Shown here piece by piece: positions 11,511-23,640 of a DNA stretch of 64,000 bases. The stretch's first letter is position 1. Each line of letters starts with the position of its first letter. The translations under genes were made by a program, and so were the position numbers. The DNA is taken from assembly GCF_033807715.1 (NCBI RefSeq), contig NC_084590.1, forward strand, positions 3,104,001 through 3,168,000, read 5' to 3'. The stretch is from Cololabis saira (lineage: Eukaryota; Chordata; Actinopteri; Beloniformes; Belonidae). The notes beneath the pieces are model-generated. The model worked only from the letters and a program-made list of their open reading frames with translations, searched no databases and was not told the origin of the DNA.

Positions 11511-11772
11511 TCCATCCATCCATCCATCCATTATCTATACCCGCTTTATCCTTTGCAGGGTCACGGGGGTCTGCTGGAGCCTATCCCAGCTCATTTCAGG
11601 TGAGAGACAGGGGTTACACCCTGGACAGGTCACCAGTCCATCACAGGGACACATATACAGACAAACAACCAGACACACTCACACTTACGGGCAATTTAGA
11701 ATCACCAATTAACCTAGCACGCATGTTTTTGGACTGTGGGAGGAAGCCGGAGTACCCGGAGGAAACCCACGT
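11511..11772 (-). mobile_element. RTE-like retroposon 3' fragment with (ATCC)n tail and 13-bp TSD
   Basis: The left end is the CATCCATCCATCC tail followed by the common fish word TATACCCGCTTTATCC. The right end is a 5' truncation in the TTTTTGGACTGTGGGAGGA block. ATGAGAATACCAT flanks it at 11499-11511 and 11773-11785, so this is a clean target-primed insertion in minus orientation. Confidence 0.85.
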
Positions 11773-11785
11773 ATGAGAATACCAT

Positions 11786-12248
11786 CTTGGTAAAATAAAG
11801 CACTGTTTCCCATAATTCCAAACAATTAATAAACTAAATTTGACCAAACCCTCTTCCCACAATACATTTATCATTATTTTATCAGTACCAATCTTAATTA
11901 AAAACAACTATTACTATACCTACCTATTTGATTACAAAATTATTGAACGTGATAAACATTAGTGGATAGAAAATTATCCAACATCTTCGTGTACAAAATT
12001 AAATGTAATTAATTAACATTTGAATGGGAGATAAAGTACAAAATAATGACTTATGGCCACGACCATTCAGTAGAGTCCAAGAATATTAAAAAAAGATTGA
12101 TAAAAGATCAAAGGAAAATGGAGCTCCTTCCCTGACGGGCGGCCATACTGGACCCACTTTGGTGAGGATCCCAACTCTCCCCAAGAATGCAGTTCCACCT
12201 GCTTTCACCTCGGAATGTTTCACATTTCCAACAAAACAAAACAAAACA
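11786..12248. other. No gene seen
   Basis: AT-rich sequence without open frames of note. It ends in an ACAAA repeat just before the start of duplication unit 2. Confidence 0.5.
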
Positions 12249-13268
12249 GTTTTTTCCAGGTTTAATGGTTCTAAACACACAGACAACAACTGCATTTACA
12301 GAAATCTTGAAGTTGTGAATCTTCAATAATATTTGGAATCATAAGCAACAGTACAGTTTTACAAAGTTCTTGGAAAGTTCTACAGACACATCTAAAGCCG
12401 AGGAGGAACCGTAAAATACACATAAATGCGTGTAGGCCAACCCTAGAGGGACGCAGCGCATATATGATCAGAAACATTCACAGATGCCACTAGTTTAAGA
12501 TAAATACAACCAACAGGCAGGCCAAAGTCCAAACATATCACAATTTAAAAAAAGATAGAAGAAACATTCTATTCAAAATACAGATGTGAATAAACATGTA
12601 GATATGTACATTTATTAATATATGTAGATATATAGATGTATATTATGGACATAGATATGTTATATGTAGCTATGTATATGGATATATTGAGGTGTATAAT
12701 ACTGACAATATTTGTATATCTATATCTATTAATATATATTGATTTACAGTTATATGTAGATATGTTGATATATAGATTTATAGTAATTTTTATGTATATA
12801 ATTGGAAGTAAATATATGAGCCAATGTATATATAGCATATCTACTCTTATATAGTTATTCAAGTATATTGTTATACCATTGCTGTCTGTTGTTCTCTATT
12901 ATATTGTAGTATTATAGCAAAGTCATAATAATGTAATACTATGCATTATAATTACTTCTATTATTACATACATACCGGTACATAGTAGCAACTTAATGCT
13001 GGGCGTTTGTTTTGTTTGCATTGATTTGCTTTGATTTTGACTATATTTATATATACATATAATTGAGTATTATATCACTGTATTGAATAGTTATTAAAGT
13101 AAGGGGTGTTTGGTTATGTGTGTTTTATAAGTAAGCTTATTGAAACTCGTCTTGTTCTATGTAAGAATGTATGTCAAGCTCCGGGCTAGGACTGGATAAG
13201 TAGTTACTTCAACCCTACTGCGTTTCGAGCACGTTGGTGGATCCGTGAACTATTATTATATGAAGTGC

Positions 13269-13327
<59 letters not shown>

Positions 13328-13416
13328 CTGTACGCTTTTTTATCATGCATGTTTGAAATAAAATGAGCATTTAAAACTTTGACTGAGCAACAAGAGGGAT
13401 CAGACCTGGCCCACTC
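12249..13416. other. 3' flank of GPCR copy 2 (left end of duplication unit 2)
   Basis: Near-identical to 1499-2551 from the word TTTTTTCCAGGTTTAATGG onward. Contains a long (AT)n tract at about 13276-13325 and about 90 bp of 3' UTR-like sequence before the stop codon at 13417. No canonical AATAAA is obvious on the minus strand. Confidence 0.75.
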
Positions 13417-16400
13417 TCATGGGTCAGACGCTGCTTCTCTCATGAACCTCATTTCCTGCTGATTGGTGGACTGAGTTGTTGACATGGAGGCCGAGTTCTG
13501 ATCTCCATCCTTCCTGCAGAGCAGAGCGCGGGGCGTCGCTGCCAGCAGGGCCTTCCTGAAGGTGGAGCTGGAGAAGACGTAGACGACGGGGTCCAGAGCC
13601 GAGTTCAGGAAGTTCAGACCCAAGGACACGATGGTGAGCTGGGTGAAGGTGTAGAAGCTGCTACAGTCCCAGGGCCGGTACGAGCGGATCACCCACACTC
13701 CGACGGTCGTCACCGTGGTGGGCAGGAAGCACACCATGAACACCACAACGATCACGGCACACATCCGCATGGCCTTCCTCAGCTTGTGGGGTTTCCCCAT
13801 CGTCTGGTGTTGCTTCAGGAAGCTGTAGATCTGGATGGAGCAGAACAGCAGCAGGATCATGGGCAGGATGAACTCCAGCACCGTCAGGACGCGGTGCACG
13901 GCTACCAGGATGATGATGGCAGAGGACGCCTCTTTGTAGGAGGTGAAGAAGAAGCACTGAGTCGTGTTTCCACTGCCCTTGATGTGGTTGAAGGCCAGCA
14001 TGGGAACCCGAGGTGAGATAACCACCAACCAGAGCAGCACAGTTACCAACACCACCCGTCTCTTTGTCATCCGGTTGAAGCAGTGGTGAGGGTGGACAAC
14101 CTGGGAGCAGAAGAAAGTGAAGCAGAATTCAATTCAGTTTTAATTATATACCGTCTATTGTAACACAAGTTCGCTCTAGGCAGTTTCCAGAGACTCAGAA
14201 CATGAGCCCCCAACCCAGTCTCACATAAAAACGTGCCCTCCCTACGCATGTCCAAAGTGCAAAAACGTAGAGGGGTTACAATAATAGCACTTGAATTGTA
14301 TAATATATGTTTTAATGGTGTTTTAATGATGTTTAAGTGCTAAAATTCCGTGTGAGCACCACGGATATTGTACATATGCGAAGTCATTTGGGATCCGTTG
14401 TCGTGATATATACACGGATTATTACATTATTATGGTAAATGGCTTACACTTATATAGTGCTTTCCAGCTGCACTCCTACTGCCCAAAAGCGCTTTACACT
14501 GTAGACTGCAGCTGCCACACAACAGCGCTGGCCCGACAACCGGGAGCAGCTAGGATTATTACATTATTATTATTTATATGGGGAACGTTTGACACAGGGA
14601 ATTCCCTCTGGGAGCCCCCTCTACGTCATAGTGACGAGGGGGATCCTGGACACGCGACGAGTGCCCCGATCGGGTGCCCCCGACTTGACTGTTATCAGCC
14701 CATTGAATGAGGCGTTATTTGGTCACATAAGTATAGGCTAGTGGGGGGGCTATTTACCTGCTAGTAGTTACTAGCCATTTGTTTCAGTTACCCCTTGTTT
14801 GTGTAGCCTGTAGTGTTGTGTAAATGTAATCTAACCTGTTACAATACAGTATGCTTGGTACGTCTCTGCCAATCAATTTAATTCAATTTTATTTATATAA
14901 CGTCTAATACAACAGATGTTGTCTCTAGACGCTTTCCAGAGATCCAGAACATGAACATAAACATAAACATAAACCCCCGAGCAATTATTATATAAACAAT
15001 GGCAGGTAAAAACTCCCCTAGTGGGAGAAAAGCCTTAAGCCAAACAGTGGCAAGGAAAAACTCCCCTTTAGGAGGGAAGAAACCTTGAGCAGGACCAGGC
15101 TCATAAGGGGGGACCCTCCTGCCGAAGGCCAGACTGGGGGAGTCAGGACGTCAGCAGCACACAGCAGGCAGGTGGAAGCAGCAGCGGGATGACCAGAGAT
15201 ATTTATAATAAATAAAAATGGTAATGGAGAAGAGAGGCAAGGAAAAGGAGAGGAGAAGAAGGGTGAGAGGCACCGCCCAGTGGATCATGTCGGTGCCCCC
15301 CTGCAGCATAAGCCTATAGCAGCATATCTACCATGGAGCTATATTTGAGACTAACTATTATAGTTTTGTTCTATAGCTGCAACTATGACTACTGACTCTA
15401 ACACACTAGAGTTTACACTAACTAGAGATTTACCAACACCAGCTAGAGGTTTACTAAACACTAACTATAGGCTTTACTAAACAGAAAGGTTTTAAGTTTA
15501 GTTTTAAAGGTGGAGGTGGTCAATCAGAGGGCTGGTTGTTAGTATGTAAGGACCCGGATGTCTGGTCATGGTTACTGTTGCTATGGACGTGGAAGTAAAC
15601 GGTTAATATTTAAAGGAGCATGAGGCTCCTTTTAAGAAATGAGACTCTAGCGCCACCCTTCACCACGACGGGCGTCGGGGGTACTGCAGCCAACAGTGAA
15701 GCCGGCACGGGAGAACGGGGAGAACGTGCATGCAGCGCCATGTGACGTCACATCCGCAGCCCAGCGCGGGAAATTCGGGCCCAGAATTGCAGCACATTTT
15801 GCAGCACACAGCCTGTACAAGGCAACGGAGAGATACACTAGAGCTACACTAGCTCATTCTTTTTGGTTTGGAACGTTTCATCTGACATTATTACTAGAAA
15901 ACTTAAAACGTTTACAAATGTTTTCATAAATCCTGCCTCAATCCTGCCTCATGCTCCTTTAAGATAGTTAAGCTTATAGGCAAGGCAAGGCAAGTTTATT
16001 TATATAGCACAATTCAACACAAGGTAATTCAAAGTGCTTTACATTGAGATTAAAAGCGGCAAGACATAATTAGACAGTAAATAACAAATAAGATTGAAAT
16101 AGTAACGTAACATGTCAGAAGTTGATATACATTTTATTTTTGTTGGAAAATGCAATATTTTAAGATGTTTCGGCATTAAAATGCATTTTAATGTTTCTAG
16201 AGAGAAATGTGTATTTTATTTACATAATCTTCATTTAGTGAATGTAGGCTATATGTTTAGTTTGTCAGTTATTACGGAGATTATGGAGGTATTTCTATCA
16301 TTGCTATGGTGCTATGGATCAGTGATTGGTGACAATGAAAGTTACGGAAGAGAAAAATGTGCGAGTGTTGAATTAAAGACAGAAGTTTACCAGATATAGT

Positions 16401-17135
16401 ATTATTTTACCAGAAAACAATCTAAGTTTAGACAAAAAAGTCTGGAGAAATCAGAGCCTGCAACGGCAACAGACTGCAAAAAACAGGAAGTGACACAATA
16501 CGTTACCCAATCAGTGGTCTGGACATGTTTGGAAAATGTTTTACTCATTTTCAGGTTTTAGGATTCAAGGTTTGTTTTTATCAACAGAAATAAGTGTGTT
16601 TCTCCTTCCTCACCTTGAAATAGCGGTAAACAGCCACCACCGTCATGAAGGCGATGCTGGCCGTTCGGTTGGAGAACATCAGGAACAGGTTGATCCGGCA
16701 GATCCCATCTCCAAACACCCAGTAGCCTCTGAGCAAGGCATCAATCCTGAGCGGTAGGCTGGCCAGAGCCAGGAAATCAGCGATGACGAGGTTAAAGAGG
16801 AACAGGTTGTTGGTGTTCCAGGCCTTGATTCTGAAGCAGAAGATCCACAGAGCTACGATGTTCCCCAGCAGTCCCAGAATCACATCAATGCTCAGCATCG
16901 GGGGCAGGATTAGTCCTTCCAGCTGGATCCCAACCGGGGGGCAACCCCCTCCAGGAGTTGTGAGGTTTAAGATCCCAACCGGGGGGCAACCCCCTCCAGG
17001 AGTTGTGAGGTTTAAGATCCCAACAGGGGGGCAACCCCCTCCAGGAGTTGTGAGGTTTAAGATCCCAACCGGGGGGCAACCCCCTCCAGGAGTTGGGAGG
17101 TTTAAGATAGTGGTTAAGTTTGGTTCTGGGTCCAT
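13417..17135 (-). CDS. Class A GPCR, hydroxycarboxylic acid/oxoeicosanoid receptor-like, copy 2 (2 exons)
   Basis: Exons 17135-16614 (174 codons, phase 0, donor GTGAGG) and 14100-13417 (227 codons plus TGA), predicted 401 aa. Same architecture as copy 1: repeat-bearing extracellular tail (four 15-residue units), TM1-TM3 in exon 1, ICL2 to TM7 and tail in exon 2. Conserved class A features are the TM3 and ECL2 cysteines, CFLP in TM6 and DPVVY in TM7. As in copy 1 the DRY motif reads YRY. ICL2 keeps HCFNRM, the longer form, so this copy may be closer to the ancestral one. TM6 begins AVIVVVFMVCFLP against AVIIAVFMVCFLP in copy 1. The intron of about 2.5 kb has gained an L2 tail insertion. Both copies are open and spliceable, so neither is a clear pseudogene. 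The receptor ligand is unknown. Confidence 0.85.
14876..15520 (-). mobile_element. L2 3'-end insertion in the intron of GPCR copy 2
   Basis: Starts with the L2 tail (TTTAATTCAATTTTATTTA), carries the L2 3' UTR words (GGGAGAAAAGCC, CACCGCCCAG) and ends in the RT ORF end (GTTTAGTTTTAAAGGTGG). CAATCA is repeated at 14870-14875 and 15521-15526. Copy 1 has the empty site (near 4421), so the insertion is younger than the duplication. Confidence 0.9.
15703..16060. other. Intron segment absent from copy 1
   Basis: Copy 1 joins the two sides directly near 4598. At 15985-16050 there is the dispersed fish repeat AGGCAAGGCAAGTTTATTTA ... AAAGTGCTTTACA, whose final word also occurs at the copy 1 junction. 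Copy 1 may have lost this segment by recombination. Confidence 0.55.
16926..17105 (-). repeat. Coding VNTR: 4 x 45 bp in the GPCR N-terminus
   Basis: Units begin at 16926, 16971, 17016 and 17061. One unit has CAACAGG instead of CAACCGG. One unit more than in copy 1, which lengthens the extracellular tail by 15 residues without changing the frame. Confidence 0.95.
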
Positions 17136-17477
17136 TTTCTTAAATTCCGGTTCTGCCTGACTTCAGTGATGAAAACAGACCATCAAGTCAGTTTGTTGAC
17201 AGAGACTGAAGGGAGCGGCTCACATTAACAAACTAGGGAAAGTTTTGAAACTAAACAGCTTCCTCTTTCTTTTTTTTTTTCTTTTTTACTTTTTCAAGTC
17301 CCTCATGGAAAAAATTAAATGTTTAAAGTTTAAAAATGGAATTTAACATTTTTATTTTTGTCAAAATCAGAAGTTTCTATCCTAAATCATTCATATCCAT
17401 GTGGATTTAATATATTGTTTTTGAAAGCTTTGTTCTCATTTTATATTTTAACATCTTTATATTTAAAAAAATATAGG

Positions 17478-17607
17478 GGCTTAGCTGTCAACTGATCACC
17501 ACCTGGTGGTGAGTTGGATGCGCTGGCAGAGGAGGAGGTTGGACAGACCGGGCAGACCCAAATGGATTGTGAGGGTCTGTTGGGAACGTCTGGCTGAGCC
17601 CTCTGTC
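17478..17607 (+). mobile_element. LINE fragment, 5' piece (continues at 20167)
   Basis: Same LINE as at 5984. Here it includes the word GGTCTGTTGGGAACG that copy 1 lacks, then is interrupted after CTCTGTC by the 2.56-kb TIR element. Confidence 0.75.
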
Positions 17608-18328
17608 CAACACAGTCTCACTCCCAGCTCGTGAAAAAAACGACGCTTGGTCAGGGCCCTTCGGCGTCAGTTTCTGACGCACAAGGTCACCCTCAGCGTC
17701 AAGCACCGACGCAGCGGGCTCTCAACAGATTCTAATGTAACCCGGCCGCGTGGTGTTTTTGTGTTTAGAAATGTTAAAATAGTTATATATAAATATAAAT
17801 AATAAATAATAAATATAAATAGTTAAAAACGATTTTGTCAAGCAAAGCGGACTGGCGTCGTCTCTATAGCAACGGTAGCTGAGGATTATGGGTAGTGTAT
17901 TGCCTACAATTATCCATCACTGATAAAACAACTCTCTTTCTCAGAATCGAAGGGAAAAACATGAAAATTGATGTGCAGGAAATTAACCCACTAATGTTGT
18001 GTAATTAACAAGGATACAGTGGTGTTTCTGCCTTAAGAAATGTTGCAGATATCATTGTGACGTTAGTTTGGTGCAGATCGGACCTGTACTTTTCGATGGG
18101 CGGGGCTTTGAAACTTCACCTTTTCCAACATTCGAACGGACACTGTTGCCACAACATTTGACCAAACCAAGTAAAACCTGTGGCCTCCATATGGGGCCTA
18201 GATTGGGCTTGCCAAGTCTCAACTCTGTGAACCCTCTGCAATGCCAACTAGCTCTGTGGAAGTCGTACAGCCACGGGACCAAAAGATCCTAGCAAAGGGC
18301 CTTCTGCATTGCAACATAGTCAAAAATC

Positions 18329-18720
18329 AGCCTCCCAGCTCAAAGCGTTAGTGAATTATTCAAAAAATACACAAAAAAGGCCCGAAAAAGGCACCACACA
18401 CGGTGACCTTTGGCACTTCCGAAGGACGCATGGGTCTGGACCTCGGCACAGTGGATGAGAGTCACCTCCTGATACAGAGTCTAGAATTTCAGCCTCTTAG
18501 CTCAAAGCGTTAGTGAACTATGCAAAAAAAGACACAAAATAGTCTTTGCAGGCCGAAAAGCAACAGACGCGGTGACCTTTGACACTTCCGAAGGTCACAC
18601 AGATCTGAAAATCTGCACAGTGGATGAAAGTCACCTCCTGATACAGAGTCTAGAATGTCAGCCTCCTAGCTCAAAGCGTTAGTGAACTGTTCAAAAATAG
18701 ACACGAAATAGGCCTCATAA
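18329..18720. repeat. Imperfect tandem repeat, units of about 165 bp
   Basis: About two and a half units starting AGCCTC(C/T)(C/T)AGCTCAAAGCG and containing GTGACCTTTG and GATACAGAGTCTAGAAT. Diverged; no coding potential. Confidence 0.75.
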
Positions 18721-19611
18721 CAATACATAACAAACCTCCTGTGCCTACTGAGCATTAATAACATGTCATAATCGAAGGAGAACTAATTAAAACGGATGTC
18801 CTTAACATGAACCTATTGTATTATTGAATTATCAAGGACACTTTCGTGTTTTTGTGTTTAGAAATGTTAAAATAGTTATATATAAATATAATTATTAATA
18901 ATAATAATAATAAATATAAATAGTTATAAAACGATTTTGTCAAGCAAAGCGGACTGGCGTCGTCTCTATAGCAACGGTAGCTGAGGATTATGGGTAGTGT
19001 ATTGCCTACAATTATCCATCACTGATAAAACAACTCTTTCTTTCTCAGAATCGAAGGGAAAAACATGAAAATTGATGTGCAGGAAATTAACCCACTAATG
19101 TTGTGTAATTAACAAGGATACAGTGGTGTTTCTGCCTTAAGAAATGTTGCAGATATCATTGTGAAAATCGCAGTTAACCTCAAAACGGACAGTAATTAGA
19201 ATACTTCCGTGTGTCCGATCCTCCGTTATCCAATGGGACTGAGGCCCCGTTTATACGGAGCAAAAACGGAGGCGTTTTCATGCGTTTTGGCCGTTCGTTT
19301 ACACGAAAACAGAGCTCAAAGTCACCAAAAACGATCATTTCTGAAAACTCCGGCCAAAGTGGAGATTTTCAAAAACTCTGTTTTCACGTTTGCGTCTAAA
19401 CAGAGGAAAACAGAGATTTAGGCTTCAGAACGTCACATTATGCAACAGAAACGTCACCAGCGTCATGTGTGCGACCTGTGTTTACAATTAGTTTGGCCAC
19501 CGTCAATATTTTCTTGTATTTTACCTATTTAATATTCTAAAGTCACACTTAAAAGTAACTGTACTTCTGTCACTCCAAACGAAAGACTCTCGTTCCGTCT
19601 TGGAAGTAAAG

Positions 19612-19752
19612 CCTGAATTATGGTCCCGTGTTTAATCGACGCAGAGCCTACGGCGTAGGGTACGAGGCGATGCGCGCCGTACGGTGTGCGTCACCGCGTA
19701 CCCTACGCCGTAGGCTCTGCGTTGGTGTAACGCAGAACCATAAATCAGCCTT
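19612..19752. mobile_element. Short palindromic MITE (CCTACGCCGTAGG family), copy 1
   Basis: About 140 bp, nearly a perfect hairpin: GCCTGAATTATGGT ... ACGCAGAGCCTACGGCGTAG then CTACGCCGTAGGCTCTGCGT ... ACCATAAATCAGCC. Related copies lie at 51890, 59650 and 60655, and a partial relative in 6725-6904. Confidence 0.85.
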
Positions 19753-20166
19753 AACTAGAAGTTACACGTGTCATTTGTTGATGTTTTTTCCAGGATTCTG
19801 ATTGGCTGGCATGACGTTAACAGCCTATTTATGCAGATTGTGCAGGAAATTACCCCAATAATGTTGTGTAATTAAGGATACAGTGGTGTTTCTGCCTTAA
19901 GAAATGTTGCAGATATCATTGTGAAAATCGCCGTTAACGTCAAAACGGACAGTAACTAGAATACTTCCGTGTGTCCGATCCTCCGTTATCCAATGGGACT
20001 GATGCTCTCAGCGGCTTGAAACGACGCGGCCGGGTTACATTAGAATCGGTTGAGAGCCCGCTGCGTCGGTGCTTGACGCTGAGGGCGACCTTGTGCGTCA
20101 GAAACTGACGCCGAAGGGCCCTGACCAAGCGTCGGTTTTTGACGAGCTGGGAGTGAGACTGTGTTG

Positions 20167-20850
20167 CTCTGTCAGGGACATCTTCAACTCTCACCTCCGA
20201 GAGAGCTTCTCTCAGATCCCAGGGGAGGCGGGGGACATTGAGTCCAAGTGGACCATGTTCTCTGCCCCCATTGTCGACGCAGCGGTTCGAAGTTGTGGAA
20301 GCAAGGTCTCCGGTGCCTGTCGTGGCAGCAATCCTAGAACCCGTTGGTGGACACCGGAAGTACAGGATGCCGTCAGACTGAAGGAGTAGTCCTATCGGGC
20401 TATGTTGGCCTGTGGGACTCCTGACGCAGTAAATAGGTACCTGCAGGCCAAGCGAGCCGCGGCTCGGGCGGTCCTGGAGACAAAAACTCGGGTCTGGGAG
20501 GAGTTCGGGGAGGCCATGGAGGAAGACTTTCGGTCGGCCTCCAGGAAATTCTGGAGGACCGTTCGGCGCCTCAGAAGGGGGAAGCAGTACTCTGCCGGCA
20601 CCATTTACGGTGTGGGTGGGGAGCTGTTGACCTCGACTGGGGACATAGTCGGACGGTGGAAGGAATACTTCGAGGATCTCCTCAACCCGACTGACATGCC
20701 TTCCACTGAAGAAGCAGAGAGTGGGGACTCGGGGACGTGCTCATCCATCACCCAAGCCGAGGTCACTGAGGTAGTTCGTAAGCTCCACGGTGGGCACCGG
20801 AGGTGGATGAGACTCGCCCCGAGTACCTCAAGTCTCTGGATGTCGTAGGG
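20167..20850 (+). mobile_element. LINE fragment, 3' piece
   Basis: Resumes the linker ORF with SVRDIFNSHLRESFSQIPGE, has an in-frame stop at 20386-20388 (VRLKE then TAG), and continues FWRTVRRLRRGKQYSAGTIY to about 20848. Longer than the copy at 5984, including the ILTSTGDIVGRWKEYFEDL-type segment that precedes the RT domain in such LINEs. Degenerate. Confidence 0.75.
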
Positions 20851-20867
20851 CTGTCTTGGTTGACACT

Positions 20868-23640
20868 GCAAATGCTTGGCAGATTTCTCATTAAAATACA
20901 ACGAATGACACAAAGAGTAAAAGGTCATGTGACCCTTTGTAGTTTAGGTGGATAAAAGTCTCCTTCACATCTAAATTATTATCTATTTCTATAAATATCA
21001 GATCTTTTTTTTTTTTTTTAAATATATCACTGACCGACAGTCCCTTTGCAATTACACCACGGACCACTAGGGGTCCTCAGACCCCCGGCTGAGAATCCCT
21101 GTACTAGAGCAGCATAAAGGAGGTGAGGTGTGGAATAGGCATGACGGAGGGATTCAAAGTGGAGGTGAGGTTGCATCAAGGATCATGTCCAGCACTGTTT
21201 TCTATGGTGGAGACACTGACGGATCAGATTAGAGATGAGTGAAGGGTGGTGGTGAAAGGAACAGGTGGAGGTATGCACCAAAAGAAGAATGAAACTGATG
21301 AAAAGATGGGAGGCGGAGCTGGAGGTAAAAAGGTTGATTTAACGTGGCTGAGGAAAGTTCAGATCCAGATTTCTAACCTGTTTTTTCGGTTCTAGGGAGT
21401 CATGAGGTAACTGATGACACTTCGTTTCTGTGGAACAGAAGATTTCAGCTTCCTCTGAATTTAACTCAAAATGCTTTTGTATCCATTCTGTGTTTGATGC
21501 AGTGACACGACTCCACAGGCCCAAGTTCTCCTACTGTCAGCAACACATAGATCCGAGTGTCATCTGCATAGTTGTGGAACATATTAGCTGGTCTACTGAA
21601 AGTATGTAAAGATAGGACATAGGGGACCCAGGATGGACCCCTGGGGAACACCAGAGATCAGCCATTTGGTCTGGAGTCATTTCAGTATCTGCCCTTGATG
21701 GCACCTGAACCAGTGATAATGTATACGCCGACGTACCTGTGACATTTCTCTTGCAACTGGCCTTGAGGTGCCACCAATGGATTGGAGTCAGATCACGGTC
21801 TCTGGAGAACACCTAGTGACCTGTAGATGGTTCCAAAAACTTGGTTTTGGGCAGGATAGGTGTCATGCAACATGACAGGCATTTGTCTACCAGAGTATTG
21901 AATATGCGAGGCCAGAATGTGTTCAGCCAGGTTTAAATATGTCTGTAACACATTTGGTTGGTATTTTTGTCCACAGGAGTAGACCGTTTAGTAGGTCTCA
22001 ACTGAAGTGGGCAAACTTCCTGGAAAGGTCACTAACCACTAGAGGTCAGGCTACATGTGGTTTGGTGATATAGCCACATCTTGGTACAGAACCAAGAAGC
22101 AAAGACGAGGTCAGAGTTCATGAGTAAAATCCTGTTTTATTTATATTCACATTAAAAGTTGTATAAAGAGTTGCTGCACCTGTTGGGACAGCGAGTGCTG
22201 GACAGGTCAGCCAGACGGTTCCTGCTAGGATCCATGCTGTAGTTGGACCCGGCTCCACTTGAAGTCTTGATGAGCAGCTGGACGCTGTGGCTTGTACACG
22301 GCCAGCTGCTGGCGAGGGGGTGCCAGGACCTGAACCGGCTTCTGGGTCTTCACTTGCTCAGCAGGATCCCTAAACCTCCTGATGGGAGAGCCACCGAGGT
22401 GCTGAGGAATGTTGTGGACCGTGGCCAGACCAGAACCTCCAGGTCTCCCGGGGACTACCTGGGCTGGGATCCTGAAGTTGGGGATACCTGCACTTCCAGT
22501 ACCAGTCTGAGGGGAGCGGTGAGCTTTAGAGCGCCGCCGTGATGCCCTCTTTGCTGGGGCGCGAGCGTACGTCTGCATCCGTACATGGTTTCCACCTGGA
22601 GAAGCACCAACCGGGCTGAACAGGACAGAGCCCATCTGATTGTAGCTGGAGGGACTTTTAGCAGCAACGCTAGAAGGTTCCTGAGCTGCAGACGGGAGAG
22701 AAGCCGACCCAGAGGAGGAGCTTCCTGTAGGACCAAACATGGAGGCAGCGCTCCGAGGTCGAGGCTGGACAGCAGCTAGCGCAGCCTGCTGAGCTGACCC
22801 AGCTCCAGTTCTGCTCTTCCCACCTGGACCCTGCTGGTTCTGACTCACAGCAGTGAAGAGGACAGATGTCCTCTGTAGCTCAGGTTGGACATTGTCCTGG
22901 TTGGACACCAAGCTGCTCTGCATCGGTCCTGCAGAGTTCTGGGCTGGCTGGAAAGGAGTTTGTGTGTAGTCCCTGGTTGAAAGTCCTGGACCAGAACCCC
23001 TTTGGACCGCAGGGGCAACGCTGAAACCTCGACTCTGGAATGGACGTGGAGACACAAAGACTTGTCTGACCTGGTTCTGGGGAGAGCCACCAAGTCCACT
23101 TGGACGGCCATCTTGGTCCAGGAAGCCAACATGCCTGTTGTCTCTGGAGCTCTGGGCTGCAGGATAAAGACCGTTAATCTGACATGAACCACAGCAGCAG
23201 GTGAACAGGTGTCGTACTCACCTGCTGAGGTCCAGAGGCAACGTGCACGCTCTGCTTGAGCCAGACAGACCAGCAGGATCCTGCTCAGGAACCAGGAGAC
23301 CAACAGTCAGAGGAGAATAAAACCAGATCTACATGTCTGAATACAGCTGCAACCACGTACCCCAAACCAAGTCCACAAGCCATCTCCAGGAGTCTCCGGT
23401 CTGGTCCAGCACCAGGAACCCAAACACACTGATGCTGTCCCTGCTGGTCTGGTTCTTATTGAAGCTGCAACCAATCAGCGTTTGATGAAGATGTTCTGCA
23501 GGTGTTGCTGCAGAGAGGTCAGGGTGGAGCTTTAGAGACCAAACCTCACTGATGAACCTCCTATAAGGGAGCCATACGTCTGTCAGACTGGTACCAGCTA
23601 ACAGGACTGTAGCGGGTTTTTGGTCAACAGTTCCTGTTTG
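20868..23640. repeat. Left arm of large inverted repeat (contains gene B)
   Basis: Reverse-complement match of 23935-26905, covering gene B and about 1.2 kb of its 3' flank. The outer border is where the LINE at 20167-20850 ends. The flank contains a degenerate L2-like RT remnant (about 21840-21480, minus; NYADDT near 21560). Confidence 0.85.
22225..23383 (-). CDS. Secreted low-complexity protein, gene copy B (3 exons)
   Basis: Exons 23383-23361 (23 nt), 23280-23222 (59 nt), 23156-22225 (932 nt); total 1014 nt, 337 aa. Splice sites, signal peptide and exon sizes match copy A. Differences from A are substitutions and whole-codon indels, for example VVPGRPGGSGLA in place of VVPGGRAGSSGPA. The polyadenylation signal is at 22141-22136. 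It is arranged head to head with copy C, 818 bp between start codons, inside a large inverted repeat. Function unknown; see copy A. Confidence 0.8.

Larger units (their letters stand above)
17608..20166. mobile_element. 2.56-kb DNA element with TIRs of about 145 bp and a 7-bp TSD
   Basis: The ends CAACACAGTCTCACTCCC and GGGAGTGAGACTGTGTTG begin inverted repeats of about 145 bp (17608-17752 and 20022-20166). These include GACGCTTGGTCAGGGCCCTT, GACGCACAAGGTC and ACCCGGCCGCGT. CTCTGTC flanks both ends (17601-17607, 20167-20173) and the LINE reading resumes, so this is a precise insertion. No transposase frame is visible. The interior is a mosaic: a block of about 300 bp repeated at 17757-18058, 18852-19165 and partly 19845-20000; diverged units of about 165 bp at 18329-18720; a GGCCCCGTTTATACGG repeat near 19240-19560; and a palindromic MITE at 19612. 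Superfamily undetermined. Confidence 0.8.

Noticed and set aside
16783..17160. Plus-strand frame of repeated IPTGGQPPPGVVRFK units (also 5345-5677)
   Set aside because: It is the antisense shadow of the GPCR coding VNTR; the minus strand has splice sites, TM segments and family motifs.
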